A stretch of DNA of 56,445 nt, from the NCBI RefSeq assembly GCF_003172955.1, contig NZ_QGKR01000208.1, positions 1 to 56,445 on the forward strand. Reading direction: 5' to 3'. The stretch is from Micromonospora acroterricola. GTDB taxonomy: Bacteria > Actinomycetota > Actinomycetes > Mycobacteriales > Micromonosporaceae. Both the position numbers and the translations under genes were made by a program. Every line of letters begins with the position of its first letter. Position 1 is the first letter of the stretch. Positions 18,025 to 27,418 of this stretch are shown here, piece by piece. The notes beneath the pieces are model-generated. The model ran no database searches and was not told where the DNA came from. It saw only the letters and a list, made by a program, of their open reading frames with translations.

Positions 18025-18404
18025 TTGTTATCGGGTGACGCTGCGGCGGCGACCCACGCCGGCCACCAGCGCGACCGCGATCGCCGCGACGACGACCTGC
18101 ACCAGCAGCTCGCCCCAGTCGATACCGTTGGTCTCGGTCGCGATGCCGATCGCCCGCGCCAGCACGGTGCCCAGCAGGGCCGCGCCGACACCGATCAGCA
18201 GGTGCAGCCAGATCGGCATGTTCTGCCGGCCCGGGACGACCAGGCGGCCCAGCGCCCCGACGATGAGACCGACAACGATCGCAGTGATGATGCCCCACAC
18301 GGTGAGCTCCACGGTCGCCCTCCTTCACAGAATGTCCGACACACGAATGTGTGTTTCCTGTCGTGACCGCTAAGTTCCCGACCCGCCGAAAATCCAAACC
18401 GACT
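18025..18404. repeat. Tandem duplication, unit A
   Basis: 380 bp nearly identical to 18615-18993, covering the small membrane gene, its ribosome binding site and about 90 bp upstream. The two units are 590 bp apart start to start, separated by about 210 bp of unrelated sequence. Similarity ends sharply at GACT on the upstream side. Confidence 0.92.
18028..18312 (-). CDS. GlsB/YeaQ/YmgE-type stress membrane protein, copy A
   Basis: A 94-residue protein with three hydrophobic segments (about 5-22, 35-52, 65-85) and the family pattern GLIVGALGRLVVPGRQNMPIW. Members are small inner-membrane proteins induced by envelope or acid stress; molecular role unknown. GTG start with AAGGAGG seven bases upstream. 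It is 96% identical to copy B, differing at I12L, I34M, L38M and I55V. The duplication includes about 90 bp of upstream DNA, so both copies keep the same promoter, including an ACACAC-GTGTGT inverted repeat. Confidence 0.88.
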   Translation of the reverse strand: MELTVWGIITAIVVGLIVGALGRLVVPGRQNMPIWLHLLIGVGAALLGTVLARAIGIATETNGIDWGELLVQVVVAAIAVALVAGVGRRRSVTR

Positions 18405-18559
18405 TTGCCGACCAGACGATCACTACTGTGCCGACCGGGACACGTTCCACCGCCCCGCACGGCCCGCCGCCGAGGCGTCGAGGCGCGCCGCGAGTGGCCG
18501 CGACTGGCGTCGGGCGGCATCGGGCGGCACGCGACCGCCACACCCGGGATGAACGCCGA

Positions 18560-18589
18560 TGGGCGCCCGACCAGCTGGTCGGGCGCCCA
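18560..18589. terminator. 30-bp perfect palindrome downstream of the second GlsB-like gene
   Basis: TGGGCGCCCGACCAG is directly followed by its reverse complement, giving an uninterrupted 30-bp palindrome 29 bp beyond the stop of the gene at 18618. It occupies the same place as the hairpin after copy A but differs in sequence, so the terminators were not part of the duplication. Confidence 0.65.
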
Positions 18590-18614
18590 AATCAGAAGTG
18601 GTGCGGTGGTGCGG

Positions 18615-18993
18615 GTGTTACCGGGTGACGCTGCGGCGGCGACCCACGCCGGCCACCAGCGCGACCGCGATCGCCGCGACGACGACCTGCACCAGCAGCT
18701 CGCCCCAGTCGATACCGTTGGTCTCGGTCGCGATGCCGACGGCCCGCGCCAGCACCGTGCCCAGCAGGGCCGCGCCGACACCGATCAGCATGTGCAGCCA
18801 CATCGGCATGTTCTGCCGGCCCGGGACGACCAGGCGGCCCAGCGCGCCGACGATGAGACCAACAACAAGCGCAGTGATGATGCCCCACACGGTGAGCTCC
18901 ACGATCGCCCTCCTTCAAAGAATGTCTGACACACGATGTGTGTTTCCTGTCGTGACCGCTAAGTTCCCGAGCCGCCGAAAATCCAAACCGACT
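18615..18993. repeat. Tandem duplication, unit B
   Basis: 379 bp, the partner of 18025-18404. The one-base length difference is in the spacer of the ACACAC-GTGTGT inverted repeat. The following 280 bp up to lepA hold no gene; an imperfect hairpin at about 19195-19223 may end lepA transcription. Confidence 0.92.
18618..18902 (-). CDS. GlsB/YeaQ/YmgE-type stress membrane protein, copy B
   Basis: 94 residues, three membrane segments, same family as copy A and 590 bp from it. Substitutions are all conservative and hydrophobic, which suggests that both copies are under selection. GTG start with AAGGAGG upstream. In the leader the ACACAC-GTGTGT inverted repeat has a three-base spacer instead of four. 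It carries its own terminator and promoter, so the two genes are separate transcription units. Confidence 0.88.
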   Translation of the reverse strand: MELTVWGIITALVVGLIVGALGRLVVPGRQNMPMWLHMLIGVGAALLGTVLARAVGIATETNGIDWGELLVQVVVAAIAVALVAGVGRRRSVTR

Positions 18994-19275
18994 CATGTCG
19001 AGCCGCAGCGGCAGGCGTCAATGCCGCACGGGGTGCGTCGATTGGCGCGGGAGGGCGTCCACACAGGTCGCGGGCTCTGTCGTCAGGATCCGCCGCCATC
19101 TCGACGAGCCCGAAAAATTTCTCCGCCAGCGACGGTCACCGTCGTCCGGAGCACGGGAACTGCCGACCGGGACACGGCGACGGCCGGCGCCCCGCCGGGC
19201 GATCGGTCGTCGCGACCGCCCGGCCGAGGGCACCGGCCGTGTTCGTCAATCAGCGCCGGCGCACCGGCGTCGGCG

Positions 19276-21153
19276 TCACTTCTTGCCGGCGGGCTTGCCG
19301 TCGCCGGAGTCGGAGGAGAGGGCGGCGATGAAGGCCTCCTGCGGCACCTCGACCCGCCCGACCATCTTCATCCGCTTCTTGCCTTCCTTCTGCTTCTCCA
19401 GCAGCTTGCGCTTACGGCTGATGTCACCGCCGTAGCACTTGGCGAGGACGTCCTTGCGGATCGCCCGGATCGTCTCCCGAGCGATGACCCGGCTGCCGAT
19501 GGCCGCCTGGATCGGCACCTCGAACTGCTGGCGCGGGATCAGGGTGCGCAGCTTGGCGGCGATGCTGACGCCGTAGTTGTACGCCTTGTCCTTGTGCACG
19601 ATGGCGCTGAACGCGTCCACCGGCTCGCCGTGCAGCAGGATGTCCACCTTCACCAGGTCCGATGCCTGCTCGTCGGTGGGCTCGTAGTCGAGCGAGGCGT
19701 AACCCTTGGTGCGGCTCTTCAACTGGTCGAAGAAGTCGTAGATGATCTCCGCGAGGGGCAGCGTGTACCGCAGTTCGACCCGGTCGGCGGAGAGGTAGTC
19801 CATGCCGAGCAGGCTGCCCCGCCGACCCTGGCAGAGCTCCATCACCGCGCCCACGTAGTCGTTGGGCGTCAGCACGGTGGCCCGGACCACCGGCTCGTAC
19901 ACCTCCGCGATCTTGCCGGTCGGGTACTCGCTGGGGTTGGTGACGACGATTTCCTCGCCGTCGTCCGTGATCGCCCGGTACACCACGTTCGGCGCGGTGG
20001 AGATCAGGTCGAGGTTGTACTCGCGCTCCAGCCGCTCCCGGATGATCTCCAGGTGGAGGAGGCCGAGGAAGCCGCAGCGGAAGCCGAAGCCGAGCGCGCC
20101 GGAGGTCTCCGGCTCGTAGTCCAGCGCGGCGTCGTTGAGCTTGAGCTTGTCCAGCGCCTCGCGCAGGTTGGGGTAGTCGGACCCGTCGATCGGGTAGAGG
20201 CCCGAGTAGACCATCGGCTTCGGGTCCTTGTAGCCACCCAGCGCCTCTTTCGCCGGCCGGGTGTTGATGGTGACCGTGTCACCGACCCGGGACTGCCGGA
20301 CGTCCTTCACACCGGTGATGAGGTAACCCACCTCGCCGACGCCGAGCGCCTCGGCCTTCACCATCTCCGGGGAGATGACGCCGATCTCCAGCAGCTCGTG
20401 CACCGCCCCGGTGGACATCATCTTGATCCGGTCCCGGGCGCTGATCCGGCCGTCGATGACGCGGACGTAGGTGACCACGCCGCGGTAGACGTCGTACACC
20501 GAGTCGAAGATCATCGCCCGGGCGGGCGCCTCGGCGTCGCCGACCGGCGGGATGAACTGCCGGACGATCTCGTCGAGCAGGTGCGGGACGCCCTCGCCGG
20601 TCTTGCCGGAGACCCGGATGCAGTCGGCGGGGTCGCCGCCGATCAGGTGGGCCAGCTCCTCGGCGTACTTCTCCGGCTGGGCGGCCGGCAGGTCGATCTT
20701 GTTGAGCACCGGGATGATGCGGAGGTCGTTCTCCAGCGCCAGGTAGAGGTTGGCCAGTGTCTGCGCCTCGATGCCCTGCGCGGCGTCGACCAGCAGCACG
20801 GCCCCCTCGCACGCGGCCAGCGACCGGGACACCTCGTAGGTGAAGTCGACGTGCCCCGGGGTGTCGATCATGTTGAGCACCGCGTGCTCGCCGGCCCGCT
20901 CACCCTCGCGGATCGTCCACGGCATCCGGACGGCCTGGCTCTTGATCGTGATGCCGCGCTCGCGCTCGATGTCCATCCGGTCCAGGTACTGCGCGCGCAT
21001 CTGCCGGGGGTCGACCACGCCGGTGAGCTGCAGCATCCGGTCGGCCAGGGTGGACTTCCCGTGGTCGATGTGGGCGATGATGCCGAAGTTCCGGATGCCT
21101 GCCGGGTCGGTGGCACCGGGAGCGTTCCGGGCGGAATCGGGCGTCGGTGGCAC
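19276..21153 (-). CDS. lepA: Elongation factor 4 (LepA), back-translocating GTPase
   Basis: A 625-residue LepA. GTPase motifs: AHIDHGKST (G1, near 27), the ERGITIKSQ switch, DTPGH (G3) and NKID (G4). Domains II, III and V follow, with the LepA-specific C-terminal domain ([22 protein letters not shown] and [22 protein letters not shown]). It binds ribosomes and aids initiation or back-translocation under stress. GTG start. lepA next to hemW-hrcA-dnaJ is common in Gram-positive bacteria; here about 9 kb of other genes separate them. Confidence 0.97.
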   Translation of the reverse strand: MPPTPDSARNAPGATDPAGIRNFGIIAHIDHGKSTLADRMLQLTGVVDPRQMRAQYLDRMDIERERGITIKSQAVRMPWTIREGERAGEHAVLNMIDTPGHVDFTYEVSRSLAACEGAVLLVDAAQGIEAQTLANLYLALENDLRIIPVLNKIDLPAAQPEKYAEELAHLIGGDPADCIRVSGKTGEGVPHLLDEIVRQFIPPVGDAEAPARAMIFDSVYDVYRGVVTYVRVIDGRISARDRIKMMSTGAVHELLEIGVISPEMVKAEALGVGEVGYLITGVKDVRQSRVGDTVTINTRPAKEALGGYKDPKPMVYSGLYPIDGSDYPNLREALDKLKLNDAALDYEPETSGALGFGFRCGFLGLLHLEIIRERLEREYNLDLISTAPNVVYRAITDDGEEIVVTNPSEYPTGKIAEVYEPVVRATVLTPNDYVGAVMELCQGRRGSLLGMDYLSADRVELRYTLPLAEIIYDFFDQLKSRTKGYASLDYEPTDEQASDLVKVDILLHGEPVDAFSAIVHKDKAYNYGVSIAAKLRTLIPRQQFEVPIQAAIGSRVIARETIRAIRKDVLAKCYGGDISRKRKLLEKQKEGKKRMKMVGRVEVPQEAFIAALSSDSGDGKPAGKK

Positions 21154-21303
21154 AGCGGTCCGTTCTGATCGGCTGACGTGAGCGGGCCGGCGTGACGCCG
21201 ACCCCTTCTATGATCCCACGCCGCCGGCGCGCGTCCGCTGCGCGGGCGATCCTCCCCACCCGGCAGGCACCGCGCCGGCGCGGGGCGCGCACCCGGCACG
21301 GCC

Positions 21304-21840
21304 TCACTCCATCGGCGGCTCCACGAAGAGCGCGGCCAGCCGGGGCAGCCGCCGGCGGGCCTCCTCCTCGTCGTCGAAGTCCCAGAAGTCGTTGAGGTCC
21401 GGCGCGCGCACCGGCTCCCGCTCCGCCGGCAGCTCCGACGCGGTGGCCCTGCGGTACGCGTCCCAGGGCACCGCCAGCATCTGCTCGGCGGAGAACTCCT
21501 CCCCGCTGAGCGAGGCGGCCCGCACCTGGGGCAGCTCCGCCAGCGAGTCCGGTTCGGCGACCGCGCGGGCGAAGACCGCCCGGCCCTGGGTCATCAGCCA
21601 ACCCCGGAAGTGCTCGAAGCCGTCCGCCGACGCACCGCCGTTGATCAGGTACGCCGCCCCCCACAGGTCCGCCTTGTGCGAGGCGGCCAGCACCCGCGTC
21701 TGGTGCCGGGCGTACCCGACGATGTCCTCCGGGTCGCGCTCGGCCAACAGCGCGACGGCGCGTGCGGCCACCAGCCCCGGCTCTCCCCCACCGCCGGCCC
21801 GGGCCTGGTCGATCAGCTGCCAGAAGTCCTCGGTCCTCAT
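21304..21840 (-). CDS. DUF4240 domain-containing protein
   Basis: A 178-residue acidic cytosolic protein. MRTEDFWQLIDQA at the start and the following helical repeats (WGAAYLINGGASADGFEHFRGWL) match the DUF4240 pattern, a family of unknown function frequent in actinomycetes. The C-terminus is rich in Asp/Glu (DFWDFDDEEEA). The start is the ATG at 21840; 24 bp further up a GTG would add eight residues without a better ribosome site. Divergent from the phosphotransferase gene with a 61-bp gap. Confidence 0.82.
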   Translation of the reverse strand: MRTEDFWQLIDQARAGGGGEPGLVAARAVALLAERDPEDIVGYARHQTRVLAASHKADLWGAAYLINGGASADGFEHFRGWLMTQGRAVFARAVAEPDSLAELPQVRAASLSGEEFSAEQMLAVPWDAYRRATASELPAEREPVRAPDLNDFWDFDDEEEARRRLPRLAALFVEPPME

Positions 21841-21901
21841 GGCTTGGCAGTCTGGCAGTGTCACCGCGCGCCGGCACGTACCCCCAGGGCAGCATGGTGG
21901 G

Positions 21902-22888
21902 GTGTCCCCGACGCCGCTGCCTCCCGTGCCCTACCACGCCAGCGCGCTGCGCCCGTCGTGGCCGGCGCTGCCGGCGGCGCTGCGGGACGCGATCGCCGAC
22001 CGGCTCGGCGCGCCGGTGGTCACCGCCCGGGTCGCCGGCGCGGGCTTCACCCGGGGCTTCGCCGCCGTGCTCTCCACCGCCGACGGCGACCGGGCCTTCG
22101 TCAAGGCCGCACCCGCCGCCGAGCAACCGCACCTCGTCGATGCGTACGCCCGGGAGGCCGCGATCCTCGACCGGCTGCCGGCCGGCCTGCCGGCGCCCCG
22201 CCCCCGGTGGACGCTGTACGAGGCCGGCTGGTTCGTGCTCTGCACCGACGCCGTCGACGGTCACACCCCGCGACTCCCGTGGGGGGAGGCGGAGTTGGAC
22301 GCGACGCTCGCCGGGTACGCGGAGGTCGCCGCCGCGCTGGCCGACCCGCCGGCCGGGCTGACCGCGCTCGGCCTGCCGCACCTGGCCGATCTGGCCCGGT
22401 CGGACATTCTCTGGTGGGAGGAGGTCGCCGCGGGCCGGGAGCCGGCGCCGGCGCTGCCCGAGCCGGTGCGGGGCCGGTTGCCGGAACTGGTGGCGCTGGA
22501 GTCCCGCCTTCCCCGGTACGCCGCCGGGGTGGCCGACCTCACCCATGGCGACCTGCGGGTGGACAACGTGCTCATCGACGGGGACGGCCGGGCGTGGTTC
22601 TGCGACTGGACCTGGGTCTGCCACGGGCCGGCCTGGTTCGACCTGGCGGGCCTGCTGCTCACCGCGTACGCCGGCGGCCTGGACGCGGACCGGCTCTTCG
22701 CCACACACCCGGTGACCGCGGGCGCGCCGCCGGACGCGCTGGACGCCACCCTGGCCGCGCTGGCCGGCTATTTCCTCACCGGCGCCACCACGGCCCCGGT
22801 GACGGCCTCGCCCCACCTGCCCGCGCACCAGCGGTGGAGCGGCGAGCAGGCGCTCGACTGGCTCACCAACCGCCAGGGCTGGCGGTGA
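21902..22888 (+). CDS. Aminoglycoside phosphotransferase-like (APH fold) protein
   Basis: A 328-residue kinase-like protein. K68 in RAFVKAA is the ATP-binding lysine, HGDLRVDNVLI at 215-225 holds the catalytic Asp and the metal Asn, and D235 in FCDWTW is the DFG-equivalent. Members phosphorylate small molecules (aminoglycosides, choline, homoserine, macrolides); the substrate here is unknown and resistance should not be assumed. GTG start; weak GGTGGG upstream. Confidence 0.82.
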   Translation: MSPTPLPPVPYHASALRPSWPALPAALRDAIADRLGAPVVTARVAGAGFTRGFAAVLSTADGDRAFVKAAPAAEQPHLVDAYAREAAILDRLPAGLPAPRPRWTLYEAGWFVLCTDAVDGHTPRLPWGEAELDATLAGYAEVAAALADPPAGLTALGLPHLADLARSDILWWEEVAAGREPAPALPEPVRGRLPELVALESRLPRYAAGVADLTHGDLRVDNVLIDGDGRAWFCDWTWVCHGPAWFDLAGLLLTAYAGGLDADRLFATHPVTAGAPPDALDATLAALAGYFLTGATTAPVTASPHLPAHQRWSGEQALDWLTNRQGWR

Positions 22889-22961
22889 CCGCCCGGGGCG
22901 TAACGTGGTCGTCGACGGGCCGGATGATCGACGCGTACGGCCGCGCGGTGGCTGGGCCGTT

Positions 22962-23025
22962 TTGGCTCGTCCCGGGCGACCTGGTAACCTGGCTCTTCGC
23001 GTAGCGATGACGCATGTTCGTCATC
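22962..23025 (+). promoter_or_regulatory. rpsT promoter and 5'-UTR hairpin
   Basis: TTGGCT (22962-22967), a 17-bp spacer and TAACCT (22985-22990) form a good housekeeping promoter. The transcript would start near 22997 and carry a hairpin GATGACG-CATGTT-CGTCATC at 23006-23025, before the ribosome site of rpsT at about 23060. Confidence 0.65.
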
Positions 23026-23070
23026 CGCGCACAAGCTGACCAACCCGAGCTATCAAGACGAGGCTGTCGC

Positions 23071-23337
23071 GTGGCGAACATCAAGTCCCAGATCAAGCGC
23101 AACCGGCAGAACGAGAAGGCCCGGCTGCGCAACAAGTCGGTCAAGTCGTCGCTGAAGACCGCCGTCCGGAAGTTCAACGAGGCTGCCGAGGCCGGTGACG
23201 TCGAGAAGGCCACCGCGCTGATGCAGGACGCCTCGCGCAAGCTGGACAAGGCCGTCAGCAAGGGCGTGATCCACTCCAACCAGGCCGCGAACCGCAAGTC
23301 GGCGATCGCCAAGCGCGTGGTGGCTCTCTCCGCCTGA
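23071..23337 (+). CDS. rpsT: 30S ribosomal protein bS20
   Basis: An 88-residue, very basic helical protein: [21 protein letters not shown] at the start, then [13 protein letters not shown] and [19 protein letters not shown], all typical of S20, which binds the 5' domain of 16S rRNA early in assembly. GTG start with ACGAGG upstream. A 19-codon upstream extension in the same frame is rejected because S20 proteins begin at this point. It is divergent in function but syntenic with holA, as in most actinomycetes. Followed by a strong terminator. Confidence 0.97.
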   Translation: MANIKSQIKRNRQNEKARLRNKSVKSSLKTAVRKFNEAAEAGDVEKATALMQDASRKLDKAVSKGVIHSNQAANRKSAIAKRVVALSA

Positions 23338-23362
23338 CGACTCGCCGTCAGACTGATTCGGA

Positions 23363-23388
23363 AAGCCCCGGACTCCGGTCCGGGGCTT
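23363..23388 (+). terminator. Terminator after rpsT
   Basis: Stem AAGCCCCGGAC / GTCCGGGGCTT (11 bp) with a TCCG loop, 25 bp after the rpsT stop. It also lies near the 3' end of the convergent gene at 23438 and may act on both strands. Confidence 0.8.
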
Positions 23389-23437
23389 CCGCATGTCCAG
23401 CCGCCGTCGCTGGCGGCTGGGTCGGCGTCGACCCAGG

Positions 23438-23860
23438 TCAGTCCAACCGGTCCGAGCGGTTGGTGGGCCGCGCGGGATCGGCGTTGATGACCACACCGGT
23501 GACGCTGTGCGAGATCCACTCGACCCGGGCCCGGCCGACCACCGGCTCCATCTGCCGGCGGAAGCGGTCCCGTTCCTGCTCGGGCACGAGCGCGGCGGAA
23601 CGGACCACGATCGCGGCGACCATGTCGTTGAGCTTCACCATCGCCGCCACCACGGCGGGCAGCACCAGCACCGCCCACCAGGTGACCAGCTCGGCGAGGG
23701 CGAGCAGCACGGCCAGCGCGACCGTGCCCTCGAAGAAGAGGAAGCAGAGCACGCCGCCCGGGTTGACGAACCGCAGGCCGAGAAGCCGGGCGTAGAGCGG
23801 CCGGTAACGCTCCTCGTCGGCGGGGAGGGTGGCCCACGCCGTACGGTTCGGCCCCGTCAC
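23438..23860 (-). CDS. Small two-helix membrane protein of unknown function
   Basis: A 140-residue protein with a charged N-terminus (ADEERYRPLYARLLGLRFVNPGG), two long hydrophobic helices (about residues 40-60 and 62-85), and a soluble C-terminal part containing EPVVGRARVEWISHSVTGVVI. I do not recognise the family. The GTG start overlaps the holA stop by four bases (GTGA), so it is translated with holA; a role linked to it is not implied by sequence. Confidence 0.78.
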   Translation of the reverse strand: MTGPNRTAWATLPADEERYRPLYARLLGLRFVNPGGVLCFLFFEGTVALAVLLALAELVTWWAVLVLPAVVAAMVKLNDMVAAIVVRSAALVPEQERDRFRRQMEPVVGRARVEWISHSVTGVVINADPARPTNRSDRLD

Positions 23861-24837
23861 CGGGTGCTGCCCTGCCGGGCCGCCGCGACCGAGAAGACGG
23901 CGCGTTCCAGGGCGTACGCCCGATCGTCCGAGCCACCCTTGACGGCCGCGTTGCACTCGGCGGCGACCTGCATGGCCCGGACCAGCCCCTCCGGCGTCCA
24001 GCCGCGCCCCTGCCGCTGCGCCCGCTCGATCTTCCAGGCGGGCATCCCCAGGCTGCTGGCGAGCTGGTACGGGTTGCCCCGCCCGGCGGACGCCACCCGG
24101 GCCACCGTGCGTACCCCGTCGGCGAGGGCGTCGGCGATGGGCACGGGGTCGACGCCGACGTGCAGGGCCCAGCGCAGCGCCTCCAGCGCGGCCGGCACGT
24201 CGCCGACCATCGTGGCGTCCGCCACCGTGAAGCCGCTCACCTCGACCCGACCCCGGTAGTAGCGGGCGACTGTGTCGGCGCCGATCCGCCCGTCGGTGTC
24301 GGCGATCAGTTGGGAGCAGGCGGCGGCCAGCTCGCGCAGGTCGTTGCCGACCGCCGCGATCAGCGCCTCGGCGGCGTCGTCGGTGCACTTGCCGCCGGCT
24401 CGACGGATCTCGTCGCGGACGAAGGACACGCGGTCACGGTGCCCCTTGAGCTTCGCCGCCGGGACCACCGTCGCGCCCGCCGCCCGCAGCCCGTCGGCGA
24501 ACGCCTTGCCCTTGGCGCCGCCGAGGTGCAGCACCAGCAGCTGGACCTCCGGGTCGGGGTTCTTCGCGTACGCCAGCAGCGCGGCGACCAGGTCCTTGCG
24601 GGCGTCCTGGCCGGAGCGCAGGATGAGCAGCCGCCGCCCGCCGAACAGCGACGGGCTGAGCATCTCGGCGATCTCGCCGACGGTGAGCGCGGCGGCCTGG
24701 TACTCCCGGACGTCCACCTGGGGGTCGACGCTGCGGACCTTCGCGACTGCCTCGGTCACCGCGCGCGTGGCGAGCAGTTCCTCGTCACCGAGGACGAGCA
24801 GAATGGGGGCGAGGCTGGCGGGGGTCACGTCGCCCAT
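23857..24837 (-). CDS. holA: DNA polymerase III subunit delta
   Basis: A 326-residue clamp-loader delta subunit: LVLGDEELL at the N-terminus, SLFGGRRLLILRS, AYAKNPDPEVQLLVLHLGGAKGK, and the C-terminal collar domain including YYRGRVEVSGFTVADA. It opens the beta clamp. The ATG at 24837 is chosen; a longer frame to 24900 adds residues without homology. An AT-rich 60-bp stretch (about 24905-24965) upstream probably holds its promoter. holA after comEA-comEC is the usual actinobacterial order. Confidence 0.93.
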   Translation of the reverse strand: MGDVTPASLAPILLVLGDEELLATRAVTEAVAKVRSVDPQVDVREYQAAALTVGEIAEMLSPSLFGGRRLLILRSGQDARKDLVAALLAYAKNPDPEVQLLVLHLGGAKGKAFADGLRAAGATVVPAAKLKGHRDRVSFVRDEIRRAGGKCTDDAAEALIAAVGNDLRELAAACSQLIADTDGRIGADTVARYYRGRVEVSGFTVADATMVGDVPAALEALRWALHVGVDPVPIADALADGVRTVARVASAGRGNPYQLASSLGMPAWKIERAQRQGRGWTPEGLVRAMQVAAECNAAVKGGSDDRAYALERAVFSVAAARQGSTR

Positions 24838-25018
24838 ATTCGCACGGCCCACGGTGAGAGCGTGCCTGGTCATTCGCCGCTTGGACTCTGGAGCCCGCAC
24901 TCAGTGCAAATCCAGACATTTATCTCAGTTCGTCATCTAATTCATAAGACGACCACCAATTCGTCCGTGGCGGGCGCAATTTCCACCGAAGGGCGCCCGG
25001 CGGGGCTCGCCGGTCGGC

Positions 25019-27418
25019 TCAGGGCTGTCGGCCCGGTGGCACGCCCCGGTGGACCACCGCCAGGCCCGTCCCCGCCCGGATCGCTGCCAGGTCGCCGTCG
25101 GTGTCGGTCCGCAGCACCCGGGCGCCGTCCCTGCTCAGCCGGCCGAGCAGCCCCAGGTTCGGGTGCCCGTACGTGTTGCCGGTGCCCACCGGCACCAGCG
25201 CGACGGCCGGCCGTACCGCGTCGAGAAACCCCGGATCCTGGTACGCCGAGCCGTGGTGGGCGACCTTCAACACGTGCGCGCGCAACTGGCCGGGCGCAGC
25301 CCGCGCCAGCACCGCGTGCTGCTCCTCGGTCTCCGCGTCGCCGGGCAGCAGGATCCGCACTCCGGCCACCGTGGCGAGCAGCACCAGCGAGTTGTTGTTG
25401 GGGTCGGACCGGGTGCCGGTCAGCGGGTACGGCGGGCCGAGCACGAGCAGGTCGACGCCGCCGACCGGAAGGCGGGCACCGGCCACCGTGGTCAGCATCG
25501 CGGCCCGCCCGGCGGTCGCGGCGGCACGGACCATCTCCCGGCCGCTCGCCGGATCCGTCGAGGGCGGCGTCAGCACGGCGGCCACCCGGCGCCCCCGGAA
25601 CACCCCGGCCACCCCGCCCACGTGGTCGGCGTGGAAGTGGCTGACGACGAGCAGCGACACCTCCCGTACGCCGAGTCGGCGCAGGCAGCCGTCGACGGCC
25701 GCCGACTCCGGCCCGGCGTCGACCACCACCTCCCGCCCCGGGCCAACCGGCAGCACCAGCGCGTCGCCCTGGCCCACCGCGCAGGCCACCACCGCCCAGC
25801 GGGGCGGCGGCCAACCAGCGGCCACCAGCCGGACCGGGAGGGCGCCCAGCAGCGCGGCGACGCCGACCACCGCCACCAGCCGGCGCACCAGCGGCCGGCG
25901 CACCGCGACCAGCAGCGCCACGGTCAGCCCGGTCAGCAACAGGGCCCCGAACACCCCGCCCGGCCACGGGAGCGTGCCGACCGGCAGTCGGGCGCCCTGC
26001 CGGGCGATCACGACCAGCCACCAGGCGGGCCAGCTCGCCAACCACGCGGCGAACTCGGCGCCCGCCGGCCAGAGCGGAGACAGCACGGCCGCCACGACAC
26101 CCAGCACGGTCGCCGGCGCGATGGCCGGCACCGCCAGCAGGTTGGCCGGCACCGCGACCAGGCTGACCGTGCCGGAGAGGCCGGCGACAACCGGCCCGCA
26201 GGCCAGCTGCGCGGCCGCCGGCACGGCCAGCGCCTCGGCCAGCCCTGCCGGGACACCCCGCCGACGCAGCCCGTCGCGCCAGCGGGGCGCGAGCAGCAGC
26301 AGGCCACCGGTGGCCAGCACGGAGAGCGCGAACCCGGCATCGCCGGCCAGCTCCGGGTCGACCAGCACCAGCACGGCGACGGCCGCGGCCAACGCGGGCA
26401 GCGCGGCCCGGGGGCGCCCGGCGGCGAGCGCCGCGAGCCCGATCGCCCCCATGGTGGCGGCGCGTACGACGCTCGGCGACGGACGGACCAGGATGACGAA
26501 GCCCACCAACGCCACCCCGCAGAGCCCGGCCGCCAGCCACGGGCCGGCCCGCGCCCACCGGGCCAGCAACAGCACCGCGCCCACGACAATTGCCACATTG
26601 CTGCCGGACACGGCATTCAGGTGCGTCATGCCGGTCGCCTGGAAGTCCTCCTCGACGCTGGCTGGCAGCCGGCTGGTGTCGCCCACCACCAGCCCGGGCA
26701 GCAGCCCGCCGGGATCGTCGGGAAGTGGTGCACAGGCCCGTTGCAGGCCGGCACGCAGCGTCCCGGCGGCACGCTGCGCCCAGGACGGCGCACCCTGCCG
26801 CGCGGGCGGGCCGGTGGTGCTGAGCACCGCGGCGGTGAGGTCCCCGCCGCGCGGGACCCCGAGCCGGCCCTCGGCGGTGAGACGCTGCCCGGGCAGCAGC
26901 TCCCGCCAGGCCGGGTCGGTGGCGAGGATCAGCAGCCGCACCGACGCTCGAACCCGCCGGCCGTCCGGGCCGGTCAGCCGGACCAGCTCGGTCGACACCA
27001 GCAGCATGCCCGGACGGCCGGCGGACCGGATCGGGCGCGGGTCGTCCCGCACGACCAGGTCGGCGCTGACCGGTGCGCGCTGCTCGGCCAGGGCGCGGAT
27101 CGGCGGCGCGTCTCGGACGGCGAGCCGGGCCACGGTGGCCGCCCCGCCGCAGACCACGCCGAGGCCGACCGCCACGGCGATCCAGCCGTAGCGGCGGACG
27201 GCGGCCCGGGGGCGGCCGAGGCGACCGAGAAGGTGCAGGGCGCTCAACGCCGTCAGGCAGGTCGTCGTCGCGGCCACCAGCAGGAGCGGGCGGGTGCCGG
27301 CGTGCAGGCCGGCCAGCGCTGTCAGCCAGGCGGCCACGGCGAGGCCGGCCAGCCGCAGGTCCGGCGGCGAGCGGTCGTCCGGGGGCGATGGTTCGCCGGC
27401 GGGCAGGTGTCCGCTCAC
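25019..27418 (-). CDS. comEC: ComEC/Rec2 family DNA-uptake membrane protein
   Basis: A 799-residue polytopic protein. An N-terminal region (about 25-220) with two or three helices and an OB-like part is followed by the Competence domain (about 230-530; MTHLNAVSGSNVAIVVGAVLL) and a C-terminal metallo-beta-lactamase domain with SHFHADHVGG (H-x-H-x-D-H) near residue 600. ComEC forms the channel, and its hydrolase part may degrade the non-imported strand. GTG start overlaps the comEA stop by four bases. Natural transformation in this group is little studied, so the role in vivo is open. Confidence 0.94.
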   Translation of the reverse strand: MSGHLPAGEPSPPDDRSPPDLRLAGLAVAAWLTALAGLHAGTRPLLLVAATTTCLTALSALHLLGRLGRPRAAVRRYGWIAVAVGLGVVCGGAATVARLAVRDAPPIRALAEQRAPVSADLVVRDDPRPIRSAGRPGMLLVSTELVRLTGPDGRRVRASVRLLILATDPAWRELLPGQRLTAEGRLGVPRGGDLTAAVLSTTGPPARQGAPSWAQRAAGTLRAGLQRACAPLPDDPGGLLPGLVVGDTSRLPASVEEDFQATGMTHLNAVSGSNVAIVVGAVLLLARWARAGPWLAAGLCGVALVGFVILVRPSPSVVRAATMGAIGLAALAAGRPRAALPALAAAVAVLVLVDPELAGDAGFALSVLATGGLLLLAPRWRDGLRRRGVPAGLAEALAVPAAAQLACGPVVAGLSGTVSLVAVPANLLAVPAIAPATVLGVVAAVLSPLWPAGAEFAAWLASWPAWWLVVIARQGARLPVGTLPWPGGVFGALLLTGLTVALLVAVRRPLVRRLVAVVGVAALLGALPVRLVAAGWPPPRWAVVACAVGQGDALVLPVGPGREVVVDAGPESAAVDGCLRRLGVREVSLLVVSHFHADHVGGVAGVFRGRRVAAVLTPPSTDPASGREMVRAAATAGRAAMLTTVAGARLPVGGVDLLVLGPPYPLTGTRSDPNNNSLVLLATVAGVRILLPGDAETEEQHAVLARAAPGQLRAHVLKVAHHGSAYQDPGFLDAVRPAVALVPVGTGNTYGHPNLGLLGRLSRDGARVLRTDTDGDLAAIRAGTGLAVVHRGVPPGRQP

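Noticed and set aside
18404..18560. Possible gene between the two GlsB-like copies
   Set aside because: Frames here have no start with ribosome site and no codon pattern; I see nothing coding in it.
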